A stretch of 64,000 bases of DNA from NCBI GenBank assembly GCA_947501445.1, contig CANMVS010000023.1, forward strand, positions 1 to 64,000. The letters run 5' to 3'. Origin of the DNA: an uncultured Rhizobiaceae group bacterium. GTDB taxonomy: Bacteria > Pseudomonadota > Alphaproteobacteria > Rhizobiales > Rhizobiaceae. A program made the position numbers and the translations under genes. Below the pieces are notes generated by a model that saw nothing but the letters and a program-made list of their open reading frames with translations, made no database searches and had not been told where the DNA came from. Below are positions 8,146-17,345 of this stretch, one piece after another; within the stretch, counting starts at the first letter, position 1; every line of letters starts with the position of its first letter.

Positions 8146-10227
8146 ATGCGCATTCCGGGGTTGTTGACGTCACTATTGTTAGGCTTGCTGCTTTTGCCCC
8201 TTGCGGCGTGCAACTTCGCGGATAAACTTGAAAAATTCAGCCAGGATTCCACTTTCAGCAAAGGTTATATATCTGGTAATTCCCCCAAACGTCCCAGCAG
8301 ATGGGATAGTCGGATATCGGGGCCTGTAACCAGTGCAGGAAATAGTCGAAGAGCTTTAACGAATACGGAAATTTATGAAGCCGAGGGTTCTAGTAACTCT
8401 ACCCGTGGTGGCACTGGCGAAAATGCTCGAGTCGGTAAAAAGGGCGAAGTCACTCTGAATTTTGTCAATGCTCAGCTGCGTGAAGTCGTAGACGTCATAC
8501 TAGGCGATATTCTCGACCAGAATTATACGATGAGCGATAGCGTTCAGGGGACGGTTACAACCAGGACGAATGTTCCCATCCCCAACGAGGACCTTATTCC
8601 GGTTTTGGAGAATCTGCTGGCTCTCAACGGTGCGTCAATTGTGAATACATCCGGCATCTGGCACGTCGTCCCATATGATGAGACACGAAAACTGGCAAAT
8701 GTGGTTGTAACACCGAACCGAAATGCGAATTCAGAAGGGTTCGGCATACACTTTATTCGGCTGGAATATGCGCCCGTTTCTTCTGTTATTGGTATCGTGA
8801 CCAATCAGGTCAATCCGGGCCGGCAGATTACTGCGGACAAAAATCATAACATGATTATCTTTGTCGGTCCGTTGCAGGAAGCCAAGGCCATCGAGAGCAT
8901 GGTGTCAGTGCTGGACATTGACTTACTGAGTAACAAATCTTTTGCATTGATACCTGTCAATGTGGCGAATGTGAGTGATGTGGTGGATGACCTCAAGGCT
9001 GCATTTGATGGAGATGCAGCGAATGCCATACAATTTGTGGCAATTGAACGCATCAGTGCTGTTATGGCGATTTCGCGGAATAAGAAATACCTGAAAACAG
9101 CTCAAAAGTGGGTATCCAGGTTTGACAGAGCAGATGAACGAGGCACCAGGCAGGTGTTTGTCTACTACGTCAAAAATGGTCGTGCAACCGAACTCGCCGG
9201 CATCATGTCGGAACTGTTTGATGGTGCCAAGAAACAGGCAAAGGGAAATACAGTTGCACCCGGGCTTGAGCCCGTAGAGATATCACAGAACGGCGGGGAT
9301 GAGCTTGAACCGCTACGGGCTGCAATTCAGCGTTCACGCGGTCAGGAAACCTCGAATTTACCAACGATCGTTGCAGATGAACGAAATAATGCACTTGTGA
9401 TAAAAGCCACCGCGGCTGACTATCGCAACATCGAGGCAGTTCTTTCCCGATTGGACATCGTGCCTCTACAAGTGCTGATTGAAGTGATCGTGGCTGAAGT
9501 TTCCCTGGATGGGAAACTGGAATTTGGAGTGGAATGGTATTTCAAGTCGGGCAATTTTTCGCAAATATTCTCCACACTGGCATCAGGGGCGGTCAGCAAT
9601 TCCTTTCCTGGTTTTGGATTTTCATTTGAAACGGTAGACGCTAACGTTGTGTTGAATGCACTTGATAGCGTCACTGATGTTGATGTCATTTCATCTCCCA
9701 AGATTATGGTTCTTGATAACCAGTCGGCACGATTGCAAGTTGGTGATCAGGTACCCGTTGTAACGCGTACAGCGGTTTCTGCCGGTACACCTGATGCACC
9801 AATTGTCAATTCCGTTGAACTGATCGACACCGGTGTAATTCTGGAGGTGACACCCACAGTAAACACCGGTGGTCTGGTGTCTCTGAAAGTCGTCCAGGAA
9901 GTCAGTGAAGCAACGACAACGGTTACATCAGACATTGATAGCCCTACCATCCAGAAGCGGAAAATTGAGAGCACGCTGGCAGTTCAAAGTGGCGAAACAG
10001 TCGCGTTGGCTGGTATGATGCGTGATCGCTCTGAGAACGGTGACCTGGGTGTGCCCGGCTTGAAAAAGTTACCGGTAATCGGCGGTTTGTTCCGTAGCAG
10101 GAAAAACAAAAACAAGCGGACCGAACTGATTGTGCTGATAACACCAAGGGTTGTGCGGGATCCCAATGAGATGCGTCAGCTGACAAATGAACTGCGGGAC
10201 AGCTTGTCGTCAGTATCAAAATTCTAG
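8146..10227 (+). CDS. gspD: Type II secretion secretin GspD, predicted lipoprotein
   Basis: The outer-membrane channel of the T2SS, 693 residues. The N-terminus ends in a lipobox (LPLAAC, Cys at residue 22), so it is predicted to be lipidated, unlike many secretins that need a separate pilotin. N0/N1-type domains follow (LNFVNAQLREVVDVIL near residue 105), then further ring domains (EYAPVSSVIGIV; VKNGRATELAGIM), and the C-terminal secretin domain with VLIEVIVAEV near 440 and the family signature GVPGLKKLPVIGGLFRS near 640. No GspS pilotin gene is present nearby, which fits a self-targeting lipoprotein secretin. Confidence 0.95.
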   Translation: MRIPGLLTSLLLGLLLLPLAACNFADKLEKFSQDSTFSKGYISGNSPKRPSRWDSRISGPVTSAGNSRRALTNTEIYEAEGSSNSTRGGTGENARVGKKGEVTLNFVNAQLREVVDVILGDILDQNYTMSDSVQGTVTTRTNVPIPNEDLIPVLENLLALNGASIVNTSGIWHVVPYDETRKLANVVVTPNRNANSEGFGIHFIRLEYAPVSSVIGIVTNQVNPGRQITADKNHNMIIFVGPLQEAKAIESMVSVLDIDLLSNKSFALIPVNVANVSDVVDDLKAAFDGDAANAIQFVAIERISAVMAISRNKKYLKTAQKWVSRFDRADERGTRQVFVYYVKNGRATELAGIMSELFDGAKKQAKGNTVAPGLEPVEISQNGGDELEPLRAAIQRSRGQETSNLPTIVADERNNALVIKATAADYRNIEAVLSRLDIVPLQVLIEVIVAEVSLDGKLEFGVEWYFKSGNFSQIFSTLASGAVSNSFPGFGFSFETVDANVVLNALDSVTDVDVISSPKIMVLDNQSARLQVGDQVPVVTRTAVSAGTPDAPIVNSVELIDTGVILEVTPTVNTGGLVSLKVVQEVSEATTTVTSDIDSPTIQKRKIESTLAVQSGETVALAGMMRDRSENGDLGVPGLKKLPVIGGLFRSRKNKNKRTELIVLITPRVVRDPNEMRQLTNELRDSLSSVSKF

Positions 10228-10272
10228 TTGGAGGGCGACCGTTTGGTACGCGGGTGAATTGTGAGGATCGAC

Positions 10273-12021
10273 ATGATCGCTGATGAAGCTGTGCTTAGCA
10301 ATTATTTGGTTCAGAAAGGCAAACTTGACAGTGCTGCTTTGCTTAGAGCGCAGGCTCTTTGCGAAAACGGACGTCGTCGACTTCCATCGGTTTTGCTTCA
10401 CCTCGGGCTCATACAGGAAAATGAACTTGCCTCGGCTTTTTCTGAATGTCTGCATTTGCCACTGATTAAAATTGATGAATTTCCGGATGGCCCGGTGCTG
10501 GAAAAACGCCTTCGAGGCACATTTCTCAAAAAAGTTGGAATACTTCCAATATCTGAAAACGAAAATGGCCTGTTGATCGCAATGACTGATCCCTTGGATG
10601 ACCAGTCCTTACGCGCGGTTCGTCTGGCAACCGACATGTCTGTTACCGTTGGAGTGGCAGAATCCACGTTGATTGAAAGAGCGATAACCAGCATTTATTT
10701 CGCAGAAAAGGAGACAGATTCTTCACCTGATGTTTCTGAGGATGCTGAGACAATTCTTAATGAAGATATCGAAAAACTTAAGGGACTGGCGAGCGAGGCC
10801 CCTGTAATTAGGCTTGTCAACAGCTTGATAAATGACGCGGTAGAAGTACAGGCATCAGATATACACATTGAGCCATCAGAACATCAACTTGGGCTCAGGT
10901 TCCGATTGGATGGCAGGCTGGTTGAGCAAGCGGCATTGCCAGCAGAGCAGACAGCTGCGCTGGTTTCACGCATAAAAATTATGGCGAAACTCAATATCGC
11001 CGAGCGACGATTGCCTCAGGACGGACGTGTTCAAACAGCGGTACGTGGACGAATTGTTGATCTGCGCATATCAACCATGCCGACGATGCATGGTGAGTCG
11101 GTTGTCATTCGCATTCTTGACCGTGAGAATGTTCCGCTGGAATTTGGTGCTCTTGGAATAGACAAGCATGGACAAAAGTTGTTGGGCAAAATACTTGAAC
11201 GCCCCAATGGCATTGTTCTCGTTACAGGCCCGACGGGAAGCGGGAAAACAACGACGCTTTATACCGCACTCGCCACTTTAAGACGCCCCGAGGTCAATAT
11301 TCTGACAGTAGAGGACCCCGTGGAATATCAGTTGCCCGGCATCAAACAGATACAGATCAAGCCATCGATCGGATTGGATTTTGCACAGGTATTGCGTTCC
11401 ATGCTCCGTCATGACCCTGACATAATTCTCGTCGGTGAAATACGTGACAAGGAAACGGCAAACATTGCAATTCAAGCAGCATTTACTGGCCATCTGGTGC
11501 TTTCCACGCTCCATACCAATGATGCAGCAAGCAGTATTACGCGTCTCCTCGATATGGGGCTGGAAAGTTATCTGCTAACGTCATCCATTGTGGGCGTGGT
11601 TGCACAGCGTCTCGTCAGAAGGTTATGCCCGAATTGCAAAATACCGATATCGCTGGATCAAAAACTTGCTGAGCAACTGAATATTACTGATGATCAGATA
11701 GCAGGTGGAATGGGAATTTTTCAGGCCGTGGGATGTAGCGCATGCCGCAATACCGGTTATTGTGGACGCATTCTCATTATGGAAGTAATGCCGATGAGCC
11801 CCTCAATTAGTGCGCAGGTATTGAGAGGATCTGATGCACCCGGATTGCAACGGGCAGCATGCGCAGATGGAATGCGAACGCTCTTCGAAGATGGATTGAT
11901 TAAAATGCTGGATGGGCACACAACACTTGATGAGGTTTTGCGGGTGACCCAGGATATGCGTTTCCATTCGCAGATTGGCACTCAACTAACAGATATGCGC
12001 TCCGAAAATGCCGCGCTTTAA
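10273..12021 (+). CDS. gspE: Type II secretion ATPase GspE
   Basis: The cytoplasmic hexameric ATPase that drives pseudopilus assembly, 582 residues. Visible features are an N-terminal domain that docks on GspL, a Walker A motif GPTGSGKTTTLY near residue 320, Walker B LRHDPDIILVGEIRDKET, and a zinc-binding insert with two CxxC pairs (CPNC, CSAC) near residues 455-490. I chose the ATG at 10273 because a GAGG ribosome-binding site sits 6 bases ahead of it. A GTG at 10261 in the same frame is possible. Its end overlaps gspF by 14 bases. Confidence 0.95.
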   Translation: MIADEAVLSNYLVQKGKLDSAALLRAQALCENGRRRLPSVLLHLGLIQENELASAFSECLHLPLIKIDEFPDGPVLEKRLRGTFLKKVGILPISENENGLLIAMTDPLDDQSLRAVRLATDMSVTVGVAESTLIERAITSIYFAEKETDSSPDVSEDAETILNEDIEKLKGLASEAPVIRLVNSLINDAVEVQASDIHIEPSEHQLGLRFRLDGRLVEQAALPAEQTAALVSRIKIMAKLNIAERRLPQDGRVQTAVRGRIVDLRISTMPTMHGESVVIRILDRENVPLEFGALGIDKHGQKLLGKILERPNGIVLVTGPTGSGKTTTLYTALATLRRPEVNILTVEDPVEYQLPGIKQIQIKPSIGLDFAQVLRSMLRHDPDIILVGEIRDKETANIAIQAAFTGHLVLSTLHTNDAASSITRLLDMGLESYLLTSSIVGVVAQRLVRRLCPNCKIPISLDQKLAEQLNITDDQIAGGMGIFQAVGCSACRNTGYCGRILIMEVMPMSPSISAQVLRGSDAPGLQRAACADGMRTLFEDGLIKMLDGHTTLDEVLRVTQDMRFHSQIGTQLTDMRSENAAL

Positions 12022-13228
12022 CGTCACCGCACTTTCCAAGACGGGGGAGATGATAAACAATAGGGTTGTCGCCGACAGCAGCGATGCCGCAATGAAACTC
12101 GTTAAGGATCGCGGTATTGTTCCTATCAAGGTCGAGATTGAAAAAGCTGGCGCCGTGAATGTCAGCAATTCAGCTTCCCTTTTTAGCCGCGACAGAATTG
12201 GGCACCGGGAATTGCTGGCTTTTACGCGTGAGCTTGCAATGTTGTCGAAGGCGGGTATAGCGCTTGACCGAGCACTGGATAAATTGGTTGAACTTCAATC
12301 CTCAGCAAATTTCAGAAAAAATCTTCGCACATTGTCTACGAACGTTAAATCCGGAAAATCACTCGGCAGTGCTATGGCGCGTACACCAGCGGTTTTCCCA
12401 CCATTTTATACCGGGCTGGTCAATGCAGGTGAAGCAGGTGGCACCTTGCATTTGGTGTTGGAAGATATAGCGAACATTATCCAGGCCAAACAGGAACTGT
12501 CGGAAAAGATCTCCGCATCTTTGCTCTATCCACTCATCGTTTTGATCATGATAGCAGCCTCATTCATTATTCTTATGGCCTGGGTCGTGCCTGAGTTTCG
12601 ACCTCTTTTGGAGAGTCAGGGAACGAATATTCCTACTTCGGCTGCCATTGTTTTGTTCTTGTCCAACCTTGTTGTGAACTGGGGCTGGGCAATTGCAGTT
12701 GTCCTCATGATCGTCATTCTGGTTGCTATTCGCGCGACGAAAAATGAAGTCTATAGGCGAATGATTGACCGTACTGCGCTACGGATTCCAGTTCTTGGAG
12801 ACATTGTTCGTGGTTTCGAGGCGGCTCGTTACTGCAGGGCTCTTGGTACGCTGCTTTCAAACGGTGTAACAATAATGGATGCTGTTGGACTAGCTGGCGA
12901 CGCGGTAGACAATAGAGTTGTTTCCAGAGCCTTGTATGCGGTATCGGGCGGGCTGGCTCGCGGCTTAAGTTTGGCGCGGGTGCTGCGACGCGCCGATATA
13001 ATTCCTCCGCTTGTATTGGAAATCATAGACGTTGGTGAGGAAAGTGGAAATTTGAACGACATGCTGTTTCTGGCAGCAGATACAGCGCAATCCAAGGCAC
13101 AAATCACCTTGCAGAAACTTGTTGTCATGATTGCACCGCTTGTAACTGTTTTACTCGGTGCGTTTGTCGCTGGAATAATTGGAACAATTTTGTCCGCAAT
13201 TTTGAGTACATACGATGTCCCATTGTGA
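12008..13228 (+). CDS. gspF: Type II secretion inner-membrane platform protein GspF
   Basis: The polytopic core of the inner-membrane assembly platform, 406 residues. It has the duplicated GspF/PilC domain: first copy around residues 70-190 (ELLAFTRELAMLSKAGIALDRAL) and second copy around 270-395 (ARYCRALGTLLSNGVTIMDAV), with three membrane segments near 175, 225 and 380. The start overlaps the end of gspE, and the stop overlaps gspG by 14 bases, consistent with a coupled operon. Confidence 0.94.
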   Translation: MPRFNVTALSKTGEMINNRVVADSSDAAMKLVKDRGIVPIKVEIEKAGAVNVSNSASLFSRDRIGHRELLAFTRELAMLSKAGIALDRALDKLVELQSSANFRKNLRTLSTNVKSGKSLGSAMARTPAVFPPFYTGLVNAGEAGGTLHLVLEDIANIIQAKQELSEKISASLLYPLIVLIMIAASFIILMAWVVPEFRPLLESQGTNIPTSAAIVLFLSNLVVNWGWAIAVVLMIVILVAIRATKNEVYRRMIDRTALRIPVLGDIVRGFEAARYCRALGTLLSNGVTIMDAVGLAGDAVDNRVVSRALYAVSGGLARGLSLARVLRRADIIPPLVLEIIDVGEESGNLNDMLFLAADTAQSKAQITLQKLVVMIAPLVTVLLGAFVAGIIGTILSAILSTYDVPL

Positions 13229-13652
13229 AAAAAATATTGATCAACGCGAGGCTGGCTTTACGCTTGTTGAGTTGCTGGTGGTCCTGGTGATACTGGGACT
13301 GATAATTGGAATTGTCGCCCCGCAAGCGATGAAATATGTTGGCAGCTCCAGAGCCAAGGCGGCACATATCCAGGTGGAACGTTTGTCTACCATTCTAGAT
13401 TTGTTTTATCTTGATGCGGGCCGGTATCCAGACGCGAGCGAGGGGCTGGGTGCCTTGTTGGTAAAGCCGCAAAGCCTGGATCTGTGGAGTGGACCATATG
13501 TGCGTAAAGCTGATGCACTTATAGACCCTTGGGGTAAGCCTTATGTGTATGTGTATCCGGGTGAACATCGCGAGTTTGATCTTTATAGTCTGGGTGCAGA
13601 TGGTGCACAGGGTGGACAGGGCCAGGATGCAGACATCAAGTCATGGGAATAG
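13215..13652 (+). CDS. gspG: Major pseudopilin GspG
   Basis: The main subunit of the T2SS pseudopilus, 145 residues. The leader is followed by G and FTLVELLVVLVILGLIIGIVAP with Glu at mature position 5. The C-terminal domain has the conserved GspG features GRYPDASEGLGALL and a calcium-site-like end (FDLYSLGADGAQGG). The start overlaps gspF; gspH begins inside its 3' end. Confidence 0.95.
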   Translation: MSHCEKNIDQREAGFTLVELLVVLVILGLIIGIVAPQAMKYVGSSRAKAAHIQVERLSTILDLFYLDAGRYPDASEGLGALLVKPQSLDLWSGPYVRKADALIDPWGKPYVYVYPGEHREFDLYSLGADGAQGGQGQDADIKSWE

Positions 13653-14106
13653 CATTTCAGATGAATTCAACAACCAGACGGGCCTGACGCTGATTGAGCT
13701 TTTAGTTGTGATGTCCATTCTGGCGATTATCACAGCATTGGCATCTCCAGCAATGACGTCGTTGTTGCCTGGCTATCGTGTTAAATCTGCGGCTAGTGAA
13801 ATCATCGCCGAGATGAGGTCGTCCAGAACCCAAGCCATATCAAGGAATGCGCCGGTCGGATTTATTGTAGATGTTGGAGCGCAAGAATATTTCACCTACA
13901 ATCGCACGCCAAGAACCTGGCCGGACAGCATCACGATTGAGTTTACGTCTGCCAAAGTCCTTCGGATTAACGAAAACGTTGGTGAAGTTCGATTCTTTCC
14001 CGATGGTTCTTCTTCCGGCGGTGTCGTGAGGCTTTCATCTGGAAGTTCGACAATTGTCATTACGGTTGATTGGTTTGATGGACAAATCAAACGCAATAAA
14101 GAATAG
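13627..14106 (+). CDS. gspH: Minor pseudopilin GspH
   Basis: A 159-residue pseudopilin with the segment G-LTLIELLVVMSILAIITALA and a beta-rich C-terminal domain, matching the GspH/FimT family. The chosen ATG (13627, after CCAGG) overlaps the end of gspG by 26 bases and gives a 19-residue leader. The frame stays open further upstream, so the start is not certain. It is the last recognisable gsp gene. With GspG, I, J and K, the locus encodes a full set of five pseudopilins. Confidence 0.85.
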   Translation: MQTSSHGNSISDEFNNQTGLTLIELLVVMSILAIITALASPAMTSLLPGYRVKSAASEIIAEMRSSRTQAISRNAPVGFIVDVGAQEYFTYNRTPRTWPDSITIEFTSAKVLRINENVGEVRFFPDGSSSGGVVRLSSGSSTIVITVDWFDGQIKRNKE

Positions 14107-14181
14107 GTTTTGATTCCGTTCTATAGCTGGTATTTGAAGACAATGTCCCAATCTGATTTTATCCAACCGACTTACAGGGTG

Positions 14182-15399
14182 TCAGTTGTACATGTAAGAG
14201 AATACAAAATCAGCCCAGTCCCTCATCATCTCGCGCCTTGCCTCAATCAAATCCGTGCGATGGTATGCAGCTTCTGATGTGCTCCTGATCGAATGTGCAA
14301 GCGAACGCTCTGCAAGGTCACGAGAATAGCCATTTTCAGATGCCCAATCTCTGAACGAGGACCTGAAACCGTGGACCGTTGCGATGCGCCCAGGTACATC
14401 ACTTTCAACACCAGCATCCCTGAGTACCTTTGTCAGCGTCATGTCGCTTAAAGGTGTGTTTTTTCTCGAAGCGAATACGAGGCCTGTTTCATTTCGGAAC
14501 AGTGCACGCCGTTGGAGAATATTCATAATTCGGGATGTGAGTGGTACACGGTGGATAGTTTTTGCCTTCATTCTTGACGCTGGCACAGTCCATATCTGTG
14601 TTTCAACATCTACTTCCGACCAGGTCAGCCCGCGTACCTCACCAGATCGCGCGGCGGTGAGAAGCGCAAACTCCAATGCCTGCTTGCCGACGCTTTGGTG
14701 TGCTGTGTGAAGAGTTTCCTGAACAAAATTGGGTATTTTACGCCAGGGTAACGCCGGGTGGTGTTGCACACGCTCGCGTTTTACCGGTTGGCGTGCAAGA
14801 AGTTTGGTAACAACCGCTACAGGACTGGCAACAATGTAATCTTGAGCCGCGCACCACTTCATGACAGCGTCACACCGCTGGCGTACACGCGAAGCAGTTT
14901 CGGGCTTGTCCAACCAAATTGGGCGAAGGACGTCAGCGAAGTCAGATGGTCGAAGCTGATCGACATCGCGATTACCAATGAGCGGGAATGCGTAGTTCTC
15001 AAGTGTGGATATCCACTGCTGCGAGTGTTTGCTGTTGCGAAAACCACTTCTGACATCGGTATATAATTTTCGTGCCGCGACTTCAAATGTCGGTATTGTT
15101 GTCTTGAGCAATGATTCTTCTTTTTCAGCTCTACGCCGTTCAAGCGGATCTGCACCCACAGCGATGAGTTCTCTGGCTCCGAACGCCTGTTTTCGTGCTG
15201 TTGCGATTGTAACTTCAGGATAGATGCCAAAGCCCATATCGCGACGTTTGCCAGTTACTGGAGATGTGAAGCGTAATATCCACTTGCCGCGTCCCGGTGT
15301 TGGCGATGGATGAAGCGACAGACCCGGAACGCTCCCGTCTGGAATTACTGTCCCGCCCGGCTTGATCTTTCTCGCACGTGCATCTGTCAACACTATCAC
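14182..15399 (-). CDS. Tyrosine-recombinase integrase, P4/prophage type
   Basis: A 405-residue site-specific recombinase of the type that integrates genomic islands and prophages. The N-terminus has the arm-binding domain (DGSVPGLSLHPSPTPGRGKW; MGFGIYPEVTIATARKQA), the middle a SAM-like core-binding domain, and the C-terminus the catalytic domain. Catalytic residues are visible: Arg in TAARSGEVRGL, His and Arg in HGFRSSFRDWA, His in ERSLAHS, and the Tyr nucleophile in AYHRTDL. The GTG at 15399 is preferred because GAAGG lies 5 bases ahead. A GTG at 15429 is in frame. It converges on the T2SS operon. No tRNA or attachment-site repeat was found next to it. Confidence 0.92.
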   Translation of the reverse strand: MIVLTDARARKIKPGGTVIPDGSVPGLSLHPSPTPGRGKWILRFTSPVTGKRRDMGFGIYPEVTIATARKQAFGARELIAVGADPLERRRAEKEESLLKTTIPTFEVAARKLYTDVRSGFRNSKHSQQWISTLENYAFPLIGNRDVDQLRPSDFADVLRPIWLDKPETASRVRQRCDAVMKWCAAQDYIVASPVAVVTKLLARQPVKRERVQHHPALPWRKIPNFVQETLHTAHQSVGKQALEFALLTAARSGEVRGLTWSEVDVETQIWTVPASRMKAKTIHRVPLTSRIMNILQRRALFRNETGLVFASRKNTPLSDMTLTKVLRDAGVESDVPGRIATVHGFRSSFRDWASENGYSRDLAERSLAHSIRSTSEAAYHRTDLIEARREMMRDWADFVFSYMYN

Positions 15400-15594
15400 A
15401 GTCCCTTCTAGACCCACATTCAGCCCCACAATATGTCAGATATGGATTGCGGCGAATTGAAACTATTTGGAACAAGATACAGCATACAATGGCTTATTAC
15501 AACGCGATAGTGAGACATATAACACCGAATTGAAACAGTATGAGATGAAAATATGGCGGATCTCCTCTCCGCCAAATTCCACTTTCACCAAGTT

Positions 15595-15814
15595 TCACTG
15601 CGTTGCGCAAAAACCTTTGTATTTAAGGGATGTTTGCCGTTGTGTTGTTGTCCACCGTTGCGTGTTGTGGCACAGATCCCTGGCCGAAATGCCCGCTTCA
15701 TGTTCCTTAAGAATTCCTATGATCTGCTCTTCGCTAAAGCGTCTCTTCATCAGTGCTCTCCTTCTCAGTTAAGAAAATCACTAACTCAGTCGTGGATCAA
15801 TTCTAGGGGAGAGC
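15595..15814 (-). pseudogene. IS3-family insertion sequence remnant: OrfA N-terminus and end
   Basis: On the minus strand an ATG at 15750 opens a 51-codon frame whose first 27 residues (MKRRFSEEQIIGILKEHEAG, ISARDLC) are the typical start of IS3-family OrfA transposases. The match then stops abruptly, so only the 5' end remains. Outside the gene, 15781-15814 resembles 2321-2354 next to the other IS3 fragment (identical CTAACTCAG, then about two thirds identity). The orientation is what is expected if both are outer ends of related elements. Confidence 0.7.
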
Positions 15815-15910
15815 GTCGCTGTTCCTGTTACCGCAGGTGGGTGGAAAAATAAGGGTGCATCAACCCGGATTGGTGATCGCGATCGCAGACAGGTTCATTT
15901 TCGCGCAGGT
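15815..15910. other. Spacer between IS3 remnant and dispersed repeat
   Basis: No gene or regulatory signal recognised in this short stretch. Confidence 0.3.
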
Positions 15911-16013
15911 CTGGACGGTTTCACGTTTTGTCAGAAACGGGACAACGGTGCCGGCCTTTGATTTTGTTGATGCATTCAGGTTTTGCCACCCCCGTCAAAA
16001 CCTGAATTGCTCA
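15911..16013 (+). repeat. Dispersed tandem-hairpin repeat, copy 1 (forward)
   Basis: One of seven related copies in the window. Reading forward it has a degenerate CTAG-type end (CTGG), a first hairpin (GTTTCACG...CAGAAACG), a middle block containing CCTTTGATTTTGTTGATGCA, and a second hairpin with arms CAGGTTTTG and CAAAACCTG. It lies just past the 3' end of the MFS gene (stop at 16026), pointing towards it. Confidence 0.85.
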
Positions 16014-16025
16014 AACCTTCAACAC

Positions 16026-17201
16026 TCAGCCTGCCAGGGCTGTGCGTCGCCGGCGTAGCATCAGGTGCGCGAAAATTCCGAGCGTGTAGCAACCGATAAT
16101 CAGCACAATGACCCCGCCAAAGCCGAACGACACCATGATCGCCAGCAGCAACGGTGTGCCGCAGGTGTTGCCGAGATTACCCATCTGGGCGATGGCACCG
16201 TTCGCATAGGCTTGCGTTGTCGGCTCACTGTTCAGTTGCGGCACGGCAGCGAAACTTGCACCCTGCACCAGCCCCAACGCACAAAAAAGGGCAATGCACA
16301 GATAAGCATTGCCAGGGTCAAAGCCGAGCCACAGCCCTATTGCAATAGCAAAGGCAAAGCCGATCAGGATGACCTGGACTGCAGAAAGACGCTGAAGCAG
16401 GATAATGCCCAGGGTCATTGAACTGGCTATGCTGGCAAGCGGCATGGCACCGATAACAAATGCGCGGTCGGTATCGGCAACTGTACCGGGTAGCAGTGTC
16501 AGAAGCGACACGAATGTGAGCGTATAAAAGAGCCATCCGAGCGCCGGTGCGGCCATCGACGGCGACGCATAGATCTCTGCATGACGAGATATCAGTTCAC
16601 GAAAACCGGGCAGTAGATGGTCAGGGTCGGTTTTGACGATCCTGGGCAGTTGAAAAAACAGCACCGTTGCAACAATCATCATCGCAGCGGCGTGTGCGAT
16701 GAAGAGGGCATGCATCCCGTGCGCTGAAACCAGTGGCAGGCCAAACCAGGCAACAATGGCAAAGGCAACACCGAAGAAGGTTCCCCACAGCGTCAAGGTG
16801 ATGGGGCGATGGCGCTGAGCGCTGACTTGCGCAATAAGCGTTGGCGCGGCAACCACAATGATCAGATGCGATATGCCCTCGACGATGCGGCTTGTCATCA
16901 TGAGGGGGAAAGCCGGCAATGTGGCCTGATAGGCAGAAACTGCTGCACCAAGCAGCAATGCCAGCAACAGCAGCCGGCGAAATCCGATGCGCGCCACGAA
17001 CATGCCGGCAGTGGTACCCAGTACGATCCCGATCAGGCTGATGATCGAGACCAGAAATCCGAGGCTGGTACCGGCCTGCGGATATAGCTCCCCGAGACCT
17101 GGAAATATGACACTGAATTTTGCGAATTGTGCAGCGGCACCCAGACCGGCCACCCACAGTAGCAGGACGAGCCCGAATCGCGTCTTCTCGATTACCTTCA
17201 T
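16026..17201 (-). CDS. MFS transporter
   Basis: A 391-residue protein with about twelve hydrophobic segments and no large soluble domain, the layout of a major facilitator superfamily permease. The loop after the second segment has the MFS-type ARIGFRRL pattern. Substrate cannot be predicted. The C-terminus is basic (MLRRRRTALAG). The gene stands alone and is bracketed by two inverted copies of the dispersed repeat (15911-16013 and 17245-17345), so it could have moved as a unit or simply sits between two repeat insertions. Confidence 0.85.
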   Translation of the reverse strand: MKVIEKTRFGLVLLLWVAGLGAAAQFAKFSVIFPGLGELYPQAGTSLGFLVSIISLIGIVLGTTAGMFVARIGFRRLLLLALLLGAAVSAYQATLPAFPLMMTSRIVEGISHLIIVVAAPTLIAQVSAQRHRPITLTLWGTFFGVAFAIVAWFGLPLVSAHGMHALFIAHAAAMMIVATVLFFQLPRIVKTDPDHLLPGFRELISRHAEIYASPSMAAPALGWLFYTLTFVSLLTLLPGTVADTDRAFVIGAMPLASIASSMTLGIILLQRLSAVQVILIGFAFAIAIGLWLGFDPGNAYLCIALFCALGLVQGASFAAVPQLNSEPTTQAYANGAIAQMGNLGNTCGTPLLLAIMVSFGFGGVIVLIIGCYTLGIFAHLMLRRRRTALAG

Positions 17202-17244
17202 GGATTAGCGGTAGCGCCAAGGCGATAGTTAGACAAGCTGATAA

Positions 17245-17345
17245 GAGCAAATCAGGTTTTGACTGTATCGGCAAAACTGAATGCATCAACAAAACCAAAG
17301 GCCCGCACCGTTGTCCCGTTTCTGACACAACGTAAAACGGTCCAG
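17245..17345 (-). repeat. Dispersed tandem-hairpin repeat, copy 2 (reverse)
   Basis: Reverse-oriented copy upstream of the MFS gene, with GAGCAAATCAGGTTTTG, AACTGAATGCATCAACAAAA, CCCGTTTCTGACA and a degenerate end (GGTCCAG instead of GGTCTAG). With copy 1 it forms an inverted pair around the MFS gene. Confidence 0.85.

Noticed and set aside
15553-15852. Plus-strand ORF of 99 codons upstream of the integrase
   Set aside because: It is the antisense of an IS3 OrfA fragment, which explains the region better.
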